From: Cyclobacteriaceae bacterium
Lineage (GTDB): Bacteria; Bacteroidota; Bacteroidia; Cytophagales; Cyclobacteriaceae
NCBI GenBank assembly: GCA_003565295.1
Contig: PXCO01000397.1
Coordinates: 1 to 48,693 of the forward strand
DNA: 48,693 nt
Direction of reading: 5' to 3'
Shown here: positions 9,163 to 17,616 of the stretch, in pieces
Position numbering within the stretch: position 1 is the stretch's first letter
Layout of the letters: the number at the start of each line of letters is the position of its first letter
Program-made: the position numbers and the translations under genes
The notes under the pieces: model-generated
What the model saw: the letters and a program-made list of their open reading frames with translations, nothing else
Told to the model about the DNA's origin: nothing
Database searches by the model: none

Positions 9163-9780
9163 ATGAATATGAACACACACCATTTTACCTGTTTATTGAT
9201 TGCCCTTATGGTTAGCCTATCCGCCTTTGGACAGGACGGATACCAAGTGGGAGATAAAGCTAGCGATTTCAAACTTAAAAATGTGGACGGAACTTATGTC
9301 TCCATGGCAGATCATGAGGATGCTGAAGGCTTTCTTGTCATCTTTTCATGCAACACTTGCCCCTACGTGGTAGCCTATGAAGATAGGATGATCGCCCTTC
9401 ACAATCAATTTGCTCCCAAAGGTTATCCCGTCATCGCCATTAATCCCAATGACGATAAAGCAAGTCCCGGCGATAGTTTCGAAAAAATGAAAGAAAGGGC
9501 AAAGAACAAGGATTTCCCCTTTGCCTATGTGTATGACGAAACCCAGGAGACCACAAAAAAATACGGCGCCACTAATACCCCTCAGGTTTATCTTTTGGAA
9601 AAAGAAGGTGAGGACTATGTGGTTAAATACATAGGTGCCATAGACAATAATTATCAGGATGCTTCCTCAGTGACCAAAAAATATGTGGAAGATGCTATGG
9701 ATGCAGTTCTCACCGGTGATGATGTGCCCGAAAAAAAGACAAAAGCTGTAGGATGCACCATCAAGTGGAGAAAATCTTAA
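9163..9780 (+). CDS. Secreted AhpC/Redoxin-like protein with CxxC
   Basis: A 205-residue protein with a signal peptide (1-24, ending SAFGQ). It has a thioredoxin-like redoxin domain whose active site is FSCNTCPYVVAYEDR (C63 and C66), followed by the family segments AINPNDD and TNTPQVYLL. The C-terminus ends VGCTIKW with a further cysteine, C198, a tail shared with the fused protein at 22503 (GCSVKW). The family is usually annotated as thioredoxin family protein; its substrate is not known to me. It is translated immediately after the TlpA-like gene and is followed by a strong terminator, so the pair is a complete transcription unit. Confidence 0.88.
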   Translation: MNMNTHHFTCLLIALMVSLSAFGQDGYQVGDKASDFKLKNVDGTYVSMADHEDAEGFLVIFSCNTCPYVVAYEDRMIALHNQFAPKGYPVIAINPNDDKASPGDSFEKMKERAKNKDFPFAYVYDETQETTKKYGATNTPQVYLLEKEGEDYVVKYIGAIDNNYQDASSVTKKYVEDAMDAVLTGDDVPEKKTKAVGCTIKWRKS

Positions 9781-9803
9781 TCACCAAATAAATGTTGATA
9801 GTT

Positions 9804-9847
9804 CCTCCCTTCCACCATTATTTTTTAGATGGAAGGGAGGTTTTTTT
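9804..9847 (+). terminator. Rho-independent terminator of the redox gene pair
   Basis: An 11-bp perfect stem (CCTCCCTTCCA at 9804-9814 with its complement at 9830-9840), a 15-base loop and seven T residues at 9841-9847. The ATG at 9829 lies in this hairpin, which argues against its use as a start. Confidence 0.92.
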
Positions 9848-9864
9848 CATTAGAAACTTTACTT

Positions 9865-10437
9865 ATGTTTTTCAATCAAAAGTCATCCTTCTCGGAAATT
9901 ATTGAAAATTTCATTTCAGCCTGTTCCATGGCAGTTGATGAGCCCAGGCACCCTTTTCGGTTCATGACCTTTTCTACCTTTTCCTCTGATTATCCCAATA
10001 GTCGGTATGTGGTGCTCAGAGGTGTTGTGGCAGATTTGCAACTGCTGTTTTACACCGACTATAGAAGTAAGAAGGTCAGTGAAATCCAGGACAACCCCAA
10101 GGTATCCTTGCATTTCTATCACCCGGAAGAAAAGGTTCAGGCGAAGATCTTGGGTAAGGCAACACTACATCATAAAGATGAGTTTGCTTCCAAACGTTGG
10201 ATGGAGGTGGACGGGGAGGCCAAGAAAGCCTACAGTTCAGTATTGTCTCCTGGAACAGAAATAGTTCATCCTGCAGAAGCCCACAAATGGGAGGAGAAGC
10301 CTAGCGGGGACTATTTTACCGTGGTAAAAGTGATCCCCCATCAGGTGGAATTATTGCAATTAAATGGTGTGGAGCACCTACGGGTACGGTTTATAAGGAA
10401 TGAAGAGCAATGGGTTCCTTCATGGATAGCTCCTTGA
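9865..10437 (+). CDS. Pyridoxamine 5'-phosphate oxidase-family flavoprotein
   Basis: A 190-residue split-barrel FMN protein of the PNPOx-like family. Visible features are RFMTFST, a central SRYVVLRGV beta strand, FYTDYRSKKVSEI (FMN phosphate contact region as in PdxH), NPKVSLHFY, and a C-terminal VEHLRVRF and W..SWIAP that parallel the end of PdxH. An upstream in-frame ATG at 9829 is rejected because it sits in the preceding terminator. Several short members of this family oxidise or bind other substrates, so true pyridoxal-phosphate synthesis is possible but unproven. It converges on a PLP aminotransferase 20 bases away. Confidence 0.8.
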   Translation: MFFNQKSSFSEIIENFISACSMAVDEPRHPFRFMTFSTFSSDYPNSRYVVLRGVVADLQLLFYTDYRSKKVSEIQDNPKVSLHFYHPEEKVQAKILGKATLHHKDEFASKRWMEVDGEAKKAYSSVLSPGTEIVHPAEAHKWEEKPSGDYFTVVKVIPHQVELLQLNGVEHLRVRFIRNEEQWVPSWIAP

Positions 10438-10457
10438 GGAAATCCGTCAGCCCCTCC

Positions 10458-11612
10458 CTACAACCTACATAATATTTCACCTGCTTTATCTAGCATTTCG
10501 TCGTCCTTTGCAAAGCAAAACCGTAGCAATTTGTCGTCTTTCTTATCTTTGTAAAATACAGAAACCGGAATAGAGGCTACCTTGATTTCTTTGGTCAATC
10601 TCACTGCGAGGTCGTAGTCGTATTCATCGGTAATGTCCCTGTAAGACACGATTTGGAAAAATGATCCACTGGAAGGTGAAAATTTAAACCTTGAGCTTTC
10701 TATGGCACGGATAAACCGGTCTCTTTTTCTTTGGTAAAACTCACTCAATTCCTCGTAATGTTCAGGTTCTTTTAAAAAATCCGCCAATGCATATTGCATG
10801 GGAGTGACCGTACTAAAAGTGATAAATTGGTGTATCCTTCTAAATGCTGCCGTCAACTCCTTGGGCGCCAAACAATATCCAATTTTCCAACCCGTCATGT
10901 GATAGGTCTTTCCAAAAGAACCACATACAAATGACCTTTCTTTTAACTCCGGGTGGGTCATCATGGACTGGTGGTCCATCCCATCAAAAATTATGTGTTC
11001 ATAAACCTCATCACTGATGATGAAAATATCCTTTCCCCTTACAATGTTTGCCAAATCCTCCAGGTCCTTTCTGGTCAGTACCGTGCCTACAGGATTATGT
11101 GGGGAATTTATCATTATGGCTTTCGTCCTGTCTGTGATTTTGTCCCTTACGTCCTTCCAGTCGATCTTGAAATCCGGGGCGCGAAGGGTGACATACACAG
11201 GCTTGCCTCCATTCATGTCCACAGCGGGCCTGTAGCTGTCATAAGCAGGCTCTAGAAGAATCACCTCATCCCCTGGACTAACCACTGCAGTCACCGCACA
11301 AAAGATAGCCTCTGTAGCACCTGATACGATAGTCACTTCATCTTCCGGATGATAATTCACTTTGTATACCCTAGAGGTTTTCTCAGCCAGGCTTTCCCTC
11401 AAAGCAGGGATCCCGCTCATAGGTGCATATTGGTTGCATCCTTTTTTCATGTACCGATTTACTAATTCGGTAAGCTTTGGTGAGCAGTCAAAACTTGGAT
11501 ACCCCTGAGAAAGATTGTATGCCCCCTCGTCTGCTGCAAGCTTAGACATCACAGTGAAGATAGTGGTGCCGGCATAGGGTAGTTTTGGGGGTAATTGTAG
11601 CATTGGATTCAT
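10458..11612 (-). CDS. Methionine aminotransferase-like PLP enzyme (class I/II)
   Basis: A 384-residue fold-type I aminotransferase. The PLP lysine is K235 in SFGKTYHMTGWKIGY, a segment very close to E. coli YbdL, a methionine-preferring aminotransferase. Other family marks are NLSQGYPSFDCSP, SGATEAIF, PAYDSYRPA, NSPHNPVGTVL (substrate and PLP contacts) and SDEVYEH. It probably transaminates methionine or aromatic amino acids in the cytoplasm. The length is normal and the ATG is preceded by 63 bases to the next minus-strand gene. Methionine salvage genes are not seen nearby, so the physiological role is inferred only from the family. Confidence 0.9.
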   Translation of the reverse strand: MNPMLQLPPKLPYAGTTIFTVMSKLAADEGAYNLSQGYPSFDCSPKLTELVNRYMKKGCNQYAPMSGIPALRESLAEKTSRVYKVNYHPEDEVTIVSGATEAIFCAVTAVVSPGDEVILLEPAYDSYRPAVDMNGGKPVYVTLRAPDFKIDWKDVRDKITDRTKAIMINSPHNPVGTVLTRKDLEDLANIVRGKDIFIISDEVYEHIIFDGMDHQSMMTHPELKERSFVCGSFGKTYHMTGWKIGYCLAPKELTAAFRRIHQFITFSTVTPMQYALADFLKEPEHYEELSEFYQRKRDRFIRAIESSRFKFSPSSGSFFQIVSYRDITDEYDYDLAVRLTKEIKVASIPVSVFYKDKKDDKLLRFCFAKDDEMLDKAGEILCRL

Positions 11613-11675
11613 AGAAAAAGATACTCCCGGAGAAACCGAACTTCCCCGGGATTCATGTTTGGTTAAAGTTCAAAA

Positions 11676-12149
11676 TTATGGAAATGCCTGAAGGCCCGCT
11701 TCAGCAATGATGCCATCCTGGGCAGATGTAACCCCGCTTACTCCTATAGAACCAATGACCATTCCATCATGTTCTATCGGCAATCCTCCTTCCACGGCCA
11801 CCACATTGGGAAGGCTCATGATGTGCACATTGCCTCCCTTTACGGCATCTTCAAACACCTTTGTGGGTCTTTTGAACTTTAGGGCAGTTTCAGCTTTTTT
11901 CTGGGCCACCTCCACACTTCCCACCTGGGTACCATCCATTCTTCTTAGGGCAATCAAATGGCCGCCTGCATCCATTATGACGATGACCACATTCCAATTT
12001 TCAGCCCTGGCTTTAGCTTCAGCCGCATCCGAAATTTCCTGGGCCTCTTCCAATGTAATCACTTTGGTGATTAAGCCCTGTGCCTGCACGCTGGACATCC
12101 CGCCAAGGAATAACATCAACATGAGGAAAATCAAGCAATTCTGTTTCAT
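11676..12149 (-). CDS. Secreted GlcG/HbpS-family protein
   Basis: A 157-residue protein starting at ATG 12149, chosen because the next residues form a good signal peptide (KQNCLIFLMLMLFLGG, ending SVQAQ); upstream in-frame codons to 12323 look non-coding and run into the divergent yjbQ. The mature domain is the DUF336 fold: LEEAQEISDAAEAKA, VIVIMDAGGHLIALRRMDG, KKAETAL, GGLPIEHDG and GSIGVSG. Members bind haem (HbpS) or are found with glycolate or propanediol pathways (GlcG, PduO C-domain). Export favours a small-molecule or haem-binding role in the periplasm. No partner genes are adjacent. Confidence 0.82.
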   Translation of the reverse strand: MKQNCLIFLMLMLFLGGMSSVQAQGLITKVITLEEAQEISDAAEAKARAENWNVVIVIMDAGGHLIALRRMDGTQVGSVEVAQKKAETALKFKRPTKVFEDAVKGGNVHIMSLPNVVAVEGGLPIEHDGMVIGSIGVSGVTSAQDGIIAEAGLQAFP

Positions 12150-12254
12150 AGAAAATTGTTTTTGGGTTAATGATTTGCAGTAATGCCTTAAAGATAAATA
12201 AATTTGAATGAAAGCAGAACCCATTTTAATTAATGACACCATAATTCTTGCTCC

Positions 12255-12677
12255 ATGGAATTCTATCAAACAACCATCCAACTTCCCTCCTATCCCAGGG
12301 GATTTCATCTGATCACCGACCACATTGTGGATAACTTCCCGGCAACCAGAAAACTCAGCAAGGGAATGTTACAGGTTTTCCTACAGCACACCTCGGCAGG
12401 ACTGACGATCAATGAAAATGCAGACCCCAGTGTACGCAGTGATTTTGAAACCTTCTTCAATGATCTGGTTCCGGAGGATTATCCGGAATTTGTTCATACC
12501 TATGAAGGCCCTGACGACATGCCTGCGCACATAAAAGGAAGCTTAGTTGGTTTTGAGCTTAACATCCCCATAACCAACGGAAAATTGAACCTTGGCACCT
12601 GGCAGGGTATCTACCTGTGCGAATATAGAAATAATGGTGGAAGAAGAAAGCTGGTACTTACGGCTTTTGGTATCTAG
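12255..12677 (+). CDS. yjbQ: YjbQ (UPF0047) family protein
   Basis: A 140-residue cytoplasmic protein of the YjbQ family, an almost full-length match to its conserved motifs: LQVFLQHTSAGLTINENADP (H in HTSA), EGPDDMPAHIK and LGTWQGIYLCEYR. The family forms trimers with a histidine/cysteine-lined metal site; E. coli YjbQ has been reported to have secondary thiamine-phosphate synthase activity. Nothing around it concerns thiamine. It is divergent from the GlcG-like gene and convergent with the GH140-like gene, with two DnaA-box-like sequences in the short convergent spacer. Confidence 0.93.
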   Translation: MEFYQTTIQLPSYPRGFHLITDHIVDNFPATRKLSKGMLQVFLQHTSAGLTINENADPSVRSDFETFFNDLVPEDYPEFVHTYEGPDDMPAHIKGSLVGFELNIPITNGKLNLGTWQGIYLCEYRNNGGRRKLVLTAFGI

Positions 12678-12682
12678 TAAAT

Positions 12683-12737
12683 TGAGGATAACATGCTAAA
12701 AACCGTTTTTTAAGATGTTTTCAACAGGTTATCCACA
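12683..12737. promoter_or_regulatory. Two inverted DnaA-box-like 9-mers in a convergent spacer
   Basis: TTATCCACA at 12729-12737 (plus) is a perfect consensus DnaA box, preceded by TTTTCAACAGG. A second copy with one mismatch, TTATCCTCA, lies on the minus strand at 12683-12691. The 37 bases between them are AT-rich. Function is unproven; no dnaA or other origin-associated gene is present. Confidence 0.4.
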
Positions 12738-14078
12738 TTAAGTTTTTTGCGCATTGTCCAAAGCGATTCCAAACTCAGGATCCAAAATGGCCAACAGCCA
12801 ATCTTTAGAAGTTTTTTCAACTTCCCTGACATCAGGGAATCTAAAAGTATGTTTACCCGGGGTTAATTTTTCATTGAGGGGGAAAATCATTCCACTCTCC
12901 GGATCCACGAAATAGGCATCCAGTGATGAAACCTTCAAAAGGCTAAGGTCTAACCTTATCTTGGTCCTACTCGGTGAATAGGTCAAGGCAAAGTGCCCTT
13001 CCTTGTGAACCATCCCCACTACATGGGCAGCATTCCTCCAGTTAATGCCCCTTACAAATCCTCTTTTCACCCTTAATTCCTGCCAGGGAAAACATTCAAA
13101 AAACCTCCTCATCCACCCAAGTTGCGTAGCCCCAGGCAAAGCCATTGCTTGATCCCAGGGTAAATAAGCACCATGTAAGGGTGTCCTGCCCTCGGCATAC
13201 ATTTGCCAGATTTCATTGCAACCATAGGTGTGCCCCGCACCACCGCTGAGCATATTCCAATATGCAGAACGCCTAACGTCAAAGGCATTCAAGCGGTCCC
13301 TCCTCCACTTATTTAAAAAGTTGGGGATGTTTTCGTATCCCGGCTCCCCGTCTATCACCGGTCTAACCGGCAAATTCCTCAGTGCCCTTTGGGTGTATTT
13401 GTATTCAAGACATCCTTTGAGGTGTTTGGATTGAAACATGTCCACATCCAGCCAGCTTTCCTTGCCGAAAAGATCACTGGCAATATTCCCTCCCTGCGGG
13501 TGTAGGGTGATCAAGTGCACCTTGTCCTCTTTACGGATTCCTTCTGCCAACTTTACGTTGATTTCATAATCCAACTTGTTTTTAGGCACCCTGTCGCCAC
13601 CCAATACCCATACAATATTTGAAAAACCCGCATATCGGTTGCCCAGAAACGCACCATATGCAAAGGCATTATCAGGGGTGAAAACCTCGGGCCCTACCCC
13701 CCAGGATTTTTGATATTTATCTCCCCAGGTAGGCAGAAGCGCCACATAGAGCCCTAATTTTGAAGCTTCTATTAATACCTTGTCTACATGAGCAAAGTAT
13801 TTATCATTGGGACGGCAGGGATCCTGTCCCAACAGCGGCAGGTCACCGTTGGCATTGGGGACGGTTAATCCCTCCAACTCTGCCAATATCACCGTTTGAA
13901 CCACCGTAAATCCTTTCGATTCCCTATCCTTCAAATAGGAAATGGACTCCTCCAAATTCAACCTGTGCAACAGCTCCCAGGCAGTGTCACCGAGCCAAAA
14001 AAATGGTCGCTCCCCTTTTTTCAAATAACGTTTGTCATCGCTGACACTAAGATTGGGCAACGTTTCTGCGTTTTTCAT
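12738..14078 (-). CDS. GH140-like (DUF4038) glycoside hydrolase
   Basis: A 446-residue protein matching the DUF4038/GH140 apiosidase-like family: RPFFWLGDTAWELLHRLN near the N-terminus, GFTVVQTVILAE, the TIM-barrel segment NIVWVLGGDR, PVIDGEPGYE (candidate catalytic acid/nucleophile) and a C-terminal beta domain with YFVDPESG. GH140 members cleave apiose-containing side chains of plant pectin. No signal peptide is visible, unusual for a polysaccharide enzyme; it may act on imported oligosaccharides or be exported otherwise. Its ATG abuts the TAA of dsbD with no spacer, so it is transcribed with dsbD although the functions look unrelated. No SusC/SusD pair is near. Confidence 0.82.
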   Translation of the reverse strand: MKNAETLPNLSVSDDKRYLKKGERPFFWLGDTAWELLHRLNLEESISYLKDRESKGFTVVQTVILAELEGLTVPNANGDLPLLGQDPCRPNDKYFAHVDKVLIEASKLGLYVALLPTWGDKYQKSWGVGPEVFTPDNAFAYGAFLGNRYAGFSNIVWVLGGDRVPKNKLDYEINVKLAEGIRKEDKVHLITLHPQGGNIASDLFGKESWLDVDMFQSKHLKGCLEYKYTQRALRNLPVRPVIDGEPGYENIPNFLNKWRRDRLNAFDVRRSAYWNMLSGGAGHTYGCNEIWQMYAEGRTPLHGAYLPWDQAMALPGATQLGWMRRFFECFPWQELRVKRGFVRGINWRNAAHVVGMVHKEGHFALTYSPSRTKIRLDLSLLKVSSLDAYFVDPESGMIFPLNEKLTPGKHTFRFPDVREVEKTSKDWLLAILDPEFGIALDNAQKT

Positions 14079-16076
14079 TTATCTATTGGCAAAAGCCGAC
14101 TTAGCCTCTTCAAGAAAATCTATGAAATTTTGAATATTAGTATCATACGCTTTTGGCTTTACGAGCAACTCCTCCTCATGGTCCAAGATTACATAATAAG
14201 GCTGGGCATTATTATTAAATCTGGTGATCTGAAAGTCCGCATTTTGCTTGCCAATGGTTGACTTAACCTTACCATCATAAGTGGAGGTATACCATTCGGA
14301 TTCTGGTAGGGTATAGCGTTCATCAATATATAATGCGACCAGCACAAAGTCCTCCTTCAACCGCTCAAGCACTCTGGGGTCGGACCAAACCCTGGCCTCC
14401 ATCTCACGGCAATTCACGCAACCATGACCCGTAAAGTCGATAAAAAGGGGCTTGTCCTGTCTTTTGGCGGCAGCAAGTGCCTGATCATAATCAAAATACC
14501 CCTGAATACCGTGTGGGAAATGTAGAAATTCGCTAAACCTAGGTATTTCATCCAGCTTACTTTTATCACCTGCAGCACCTCCTCCTTCCCTTGTCATTCT
14601 CACTAGGTCAAAGTCGTGGGAAGACATAGGGGGAAGATAACCGCTAAGGGCTTTCAGGGGTGCTCCCCACATACCTGGTATTAAATAAACCACAAACACA
14701 AAGGTAAGCATGGCTAACATCAATCTGGGCACACCGATGTATTCCAATGGACTGTCATGTGGCAACCTTAGTTTTCCTAAAAGATACAGGCCCAGAAGAG
14801 CAAATATTACTATCCAAATGGCAATGTAAACTTCCCGGTCCAGGATATGCCAATGGTAAACCTGATCTGCTATACTCAGGAACTTGAATGCAAGCGCCAA
14901 TTCCAAAAACCCTAGTACCACCTTTACGGAATTCAGCCATCCCCCGGATTTTGGGAGGGAGTTCAGCCACTCGGGAAAAATGGCGAACAGGGCAAATGGC
15001 AGGGCAAAAGCCAGAGAAAAGGAAAACATTCCAGCAATAGGCTTAATCAATTCCCCTCCCGCCGAGCTAATCAGTATGGAGCCCACTATGGGACCAGTAC
15101 AAGAGAACGAAACCAAAACCAGCGTAAATGCCATGAAGAAGATCCCTGCCAGGCCCCCTTGATCAGCTTTGGCATCAATCTTATTTACCAATCCACTGGG
15201 AAGTGTAATCTCAAACATCCCCAAAAATGCCAATGCAAAGAATATGAAAACGGCAGAGAAGAAAATATTGGGCGCCCAATGCGTGGAAAGCCAATTGGCA
15301 AACTCCGGTCCTTGTATGGCTGCCACCATGGTGCCCGCCACTGTATAAATGGCGATAATCGAAAACCCATAGATAAAGGCATTTTTAAGGCCATGAGCTC
15401 TTGATTTAGACCTTCCCGTGAAAAATGAAACCGTCATGGGAATCATAGGGAAAACGCAGGGTGTTAACAAAGCGGCCAAGCCTGCCAAAAATGCCAAAAC
15501 CATAAAGGTGATTACAGATTCCTTTCCCTCCTCATCGGAAGGTATCAAGGCTCCCCGATCGGAATCCCCCTCGGCTGATTCTTCTGTTGGAACCCTTCCC
15601 TTATCCTCTGAGGACAGATCAAAATCCTCCTCAAAATTTATACATTGATTGGTAATATCCGAACACATCTGGTATTCAATGCTGCCCCTAATTATAGGAG
15701 ATGCATCCGTGATGCGCAATGTCTGCCTGAATTCCCCGGATCTGTCAAAATAATTAACTTCTCCTTCCCAAATCTCATCGTATTTGGTCTTATGGTCAAT
15801 AGCTCTAAGCTCTCCCACAGTTTCTACGCCTTCCGAAGACTCCAGTATCAATAGCGTAAGTAAGGGACCCAAGTCTGGGTCAAAGTCGTTGGTATAAATA
15901 TACCAATCCCTGGGTATTTCTGCCTTAAGCACGAGCTCGACCTCTTCACCAGGCTCTATTTCTCCTCCGGAAAGAGAAACTTCCCATTTTGGGGGATTGA
16001 CAACCTGAGAGGCGACAAAGAATGGCGAAAAGAACAAGAAAATAAATAATAGAGGACTGAAACGCCTTGAAAGCAT
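14079..16076 (-). CDS. dsbD: Thiol:disulfide interchange protein DsbD
   Basis: A 665-residue protein with the three DsbD parts. A signal peptide (1-24) leads an immunoglobulin-like alpha domain with the pair C138/C145 (YQMCSDITNQC). A membrane core of about eight helices carries LTPCVFPMIPM (C207) and VSFSCTGPIVG (C326). The C-terminal thioredoxin domain has FTGHGCVNCREME (C553/C556). It passes electrons from cytoplasmic thioredoxin to periplasmic thiol proteins, possibly the TlpA-like proteins in this window. A TTG at 16094 would add six residues; ATG 16076 gives a better signal peptide. It is followed with no gap by the GH140-like gene. Confidence 0.93.
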   Translation of the reverse strand: MLSRRFSPLLFIFLFFSPFFVASQVVNPPKWEVSLSGGEIEPGEEVELVLKAEIPRDWYIYTNDFDPDLGPLLTLLILESSEGVETVGELRAIDHKTKYDEIWEGEVNYFDRSGEFRQTLRITDASPIIRGSIEYQMCSDITNQCINFEEDFDLSSEDKGRVPTEESAEGDSDRGALIPSDEEGKESVITFMVLAFLAGLAALLTPCVFPMIPMTVSFFTGRSKSRAHGLKNAFIYGFSIIAIYTVAGTMVAAIQGPEFANWLSTHWAPNIFFSAVFIFFALAFLGMFEITLPSGLVNKIDAKADQGGLAGIFFMAFTLVLVSFSCTGPIVGSILISSAGGELIKPIAGMFSFSLAFALPFALFAIFPEWLNSLPKSGGWLNSVKVVLGFLELALAFKFLSIADQVYHWHILDREVYIAIWIVIFALLGLYLLGKLRLPHDSPLEYIGVPRLMLAMLTFVFVVYLIPGMWGAPLKALSGYLPPMSSHDFDLVRMTREGGGAAGDKSKLDEIPRFSEFLHFPHGIQGYFDYDQALAAAKRQDKPLFIDFTGHGCVNCREMEARVWSDPRVLERLKEDFVLVALYIDERYTLPESEWYTSTYDGKVKSTIGKQNADFQITRFNNNAQPYYVILDHEEELLVKPKAYDTNIQNFIDFLEEAKSAFANR

Positions 16077-16163
16077 AAGTGTTAATTTTTTCAACTATAT
16101 AGTAAAGCAAAGGCGGAAGCATAAGTTCCCCTTTCGCAGCAGTTTACATCGACGGCAGGCTGA

Positions 16164-17564
16164 TCATCCATTGGCCTTTGTAAACTGTTGCTTAAACTGA
16201 TTAAAAAACAACGCAATGGTTTCAATGCCCATCAAGTAGTTTTTTACTCCATAATGCTCGTTGGGTGAGTGTATGGCATCGGTGTCCAAACCAAACCCCA
16301 TAAGAATGGGATCCAGGTTTAGTTCCTGTTGGAATAAGGAAGTAATCGGTATGGACCCTCCTTCACGGGTTGGGATTGCACTTTTGCCAAAAACCTCCTC
16401 AATGGCCGCTTCGGCTGCAAAATAACCCGGGCTATCCGTAGGCACAACTGCAGGTTCACCGCCATGGTGGGGAGTCACTTTTACTTTTACCGACTCAGGA
16501 GCCAGACTAATGAAATGTTGCTCAAAAAGCCGGGCTATTTCCTTGTGGTCCTGTTGGGGCACCAGGCGCATGGAAATTTTTGCGAAAGCCTTGGAAGGAA
16601 GCACAGTCTTGGCACCTTCCCCAATATAGCCACCCCATATGCCATTTACATCTAAAGTGGGGCGTATCCCTACTCTTTCTATGGTCGTGTAACCTTTCTC
16701 TCCCCAGGTGGATTTAATGTCCAGCTTTTTACGGTAGTCCGATTCATCGAAGGGGGCTTTGTTCAGTTCATCTCTGTAGGATTGATCATAGGCTTCCACC
16801 TTATCATAAAAACCAGGGATGGTGATTCGATTATCTGCGTCTTGCAGAGAGGCAATCATTTTACATAGTATGTTTATTGGGTTGGCCACCGCTCCCCCAT
16901 AAGTGCCACTGTGCAAATCCCTGTTGGGGCCTGTGACCTCCACTTGCAAATACGTGAGACCCCTTAGCCCAACTGTTACGGATGGGTGCTCCAGTGAGAT
17001 CATGCTGGTATCTGAGATCAGCACCACGTCCGCCTTCAACTTATCTTTATTTGCACGTACAAATCTATCCAGGTTCTCAGATCCTACTTCCTCCTCTCCC
17101 TCTATCATGAATTTAACATTGCAGGAAAGTTGATTAAGGGAGGTCAAGGTTTCCAAGGCCTTGATATGCATATAAAATTGCCCTTTGTCATCGGCAGAGC
17201 CCCTGGCAAAAATGGCTCCCTCCGGATGGATATTGGTATTTTTAATAACGGGTTCAAAGGGAGGGGAATCCCAGAGCTCATAGGGGTCTGCAGGTTGAAC
17301 GTCATAATGCCCGTAAATCAAGACCGTTGGAGCGTCCTCATCGATAATTTTTTCTGCATAAACAATGGGGTACCCTTCTGTGGAACAGATCTCTGCCTTA
17401 TCCACCCCGGATTTTTCCAATTGGGATTTCACGAAATCCGCGGCTCTATGCACATCCTGTTTGAAGGCAGGGTCTGCGCTCACAGAAGGGATCCTCAATA
17501 AATCCATTAACTCTTCCAAAAAACGATCTTTATTGGAGGCAATAAAATTTCTCACTGAACTCAT
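16164..17564 (-). CDS. M20-family dipeptidase
   Basis: A 466-residue cytoplasmic zinc peptidase of family M20. The metal site is complete: IYGHYDVQPADP (H86), GSADDKGQ (D125), EGEEEVGS (general base and ligand near 157-158), LISDTSM (D185) and a late HSPNEHYG histidine. The dimerisation domain contains HSGTYGGAV, and PTREGGSIP marks the carnosinase-like subgroup. It probably hydrolyses dipeptides. It sits 52 bases downstream of oxyR on the same strand and 87 bases upstream of dsbD, so a loose minus-strand unit is possible, but no functional link is evident. The length matches the subgroup. Confidence 0.92.
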   Translation of the reverse strand: MSSVRNFIASNKDRFLEELMDLLRIPSVSADPAFKQDVHRAADFVKSQLEKSGVDKAEICSTEGYPIVYAEKIIDEDAPTVLIYGHYDVQPADPYELWDSPPFEPVIKNTNIHPEGAIFARGSADDKGQFYMHIKALETLTSLNQLSCNVKFMIEGEEEVGSENLDRFVRANKDKLKADVVLISDTSMISLEHPSVTVGLRGLTYLQVEVTGPNRDLHSGTYGGAVANPINILCKMIASLQDADNRITIPGFYDKVEAYDQSYRDELNKAPFDESDYRKKLDIKSTWGEKGYTTIERVGIRPTLDVNGIWGGYIGEGAKTVLPSKAFAKISMRLVPQQDHKEIARLFEQHFISLAPESVKVKVTPHHGGEPAVVPTDSPGYFAAEAAIEEVFGKSAIPTREGGSIPITSLFQQELNLDPILMGFGLDTDAIHSPNEHYGVKNYLMGIETIALFFNQFKQQFTKANG

Positions 17565-17616
17565 GGGCTGTTTTTTGTTTGGCCCAAAATTAAGGCATTT
17601 TACCCAGAATTCCCTT

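Noticed and set aside
9829-9864. Upstream start for the PNPOx-like gene
   Set aside because: The ATG lies in the strong terminator hairpin at 9804-9847.
11618-11655. Weak TCCCGG/CCGGGA hairpin downstream of the GlcG-like gene
   Set aside because: The stem is six pairs and no convincing T run follows, so I do not call it a terminator.
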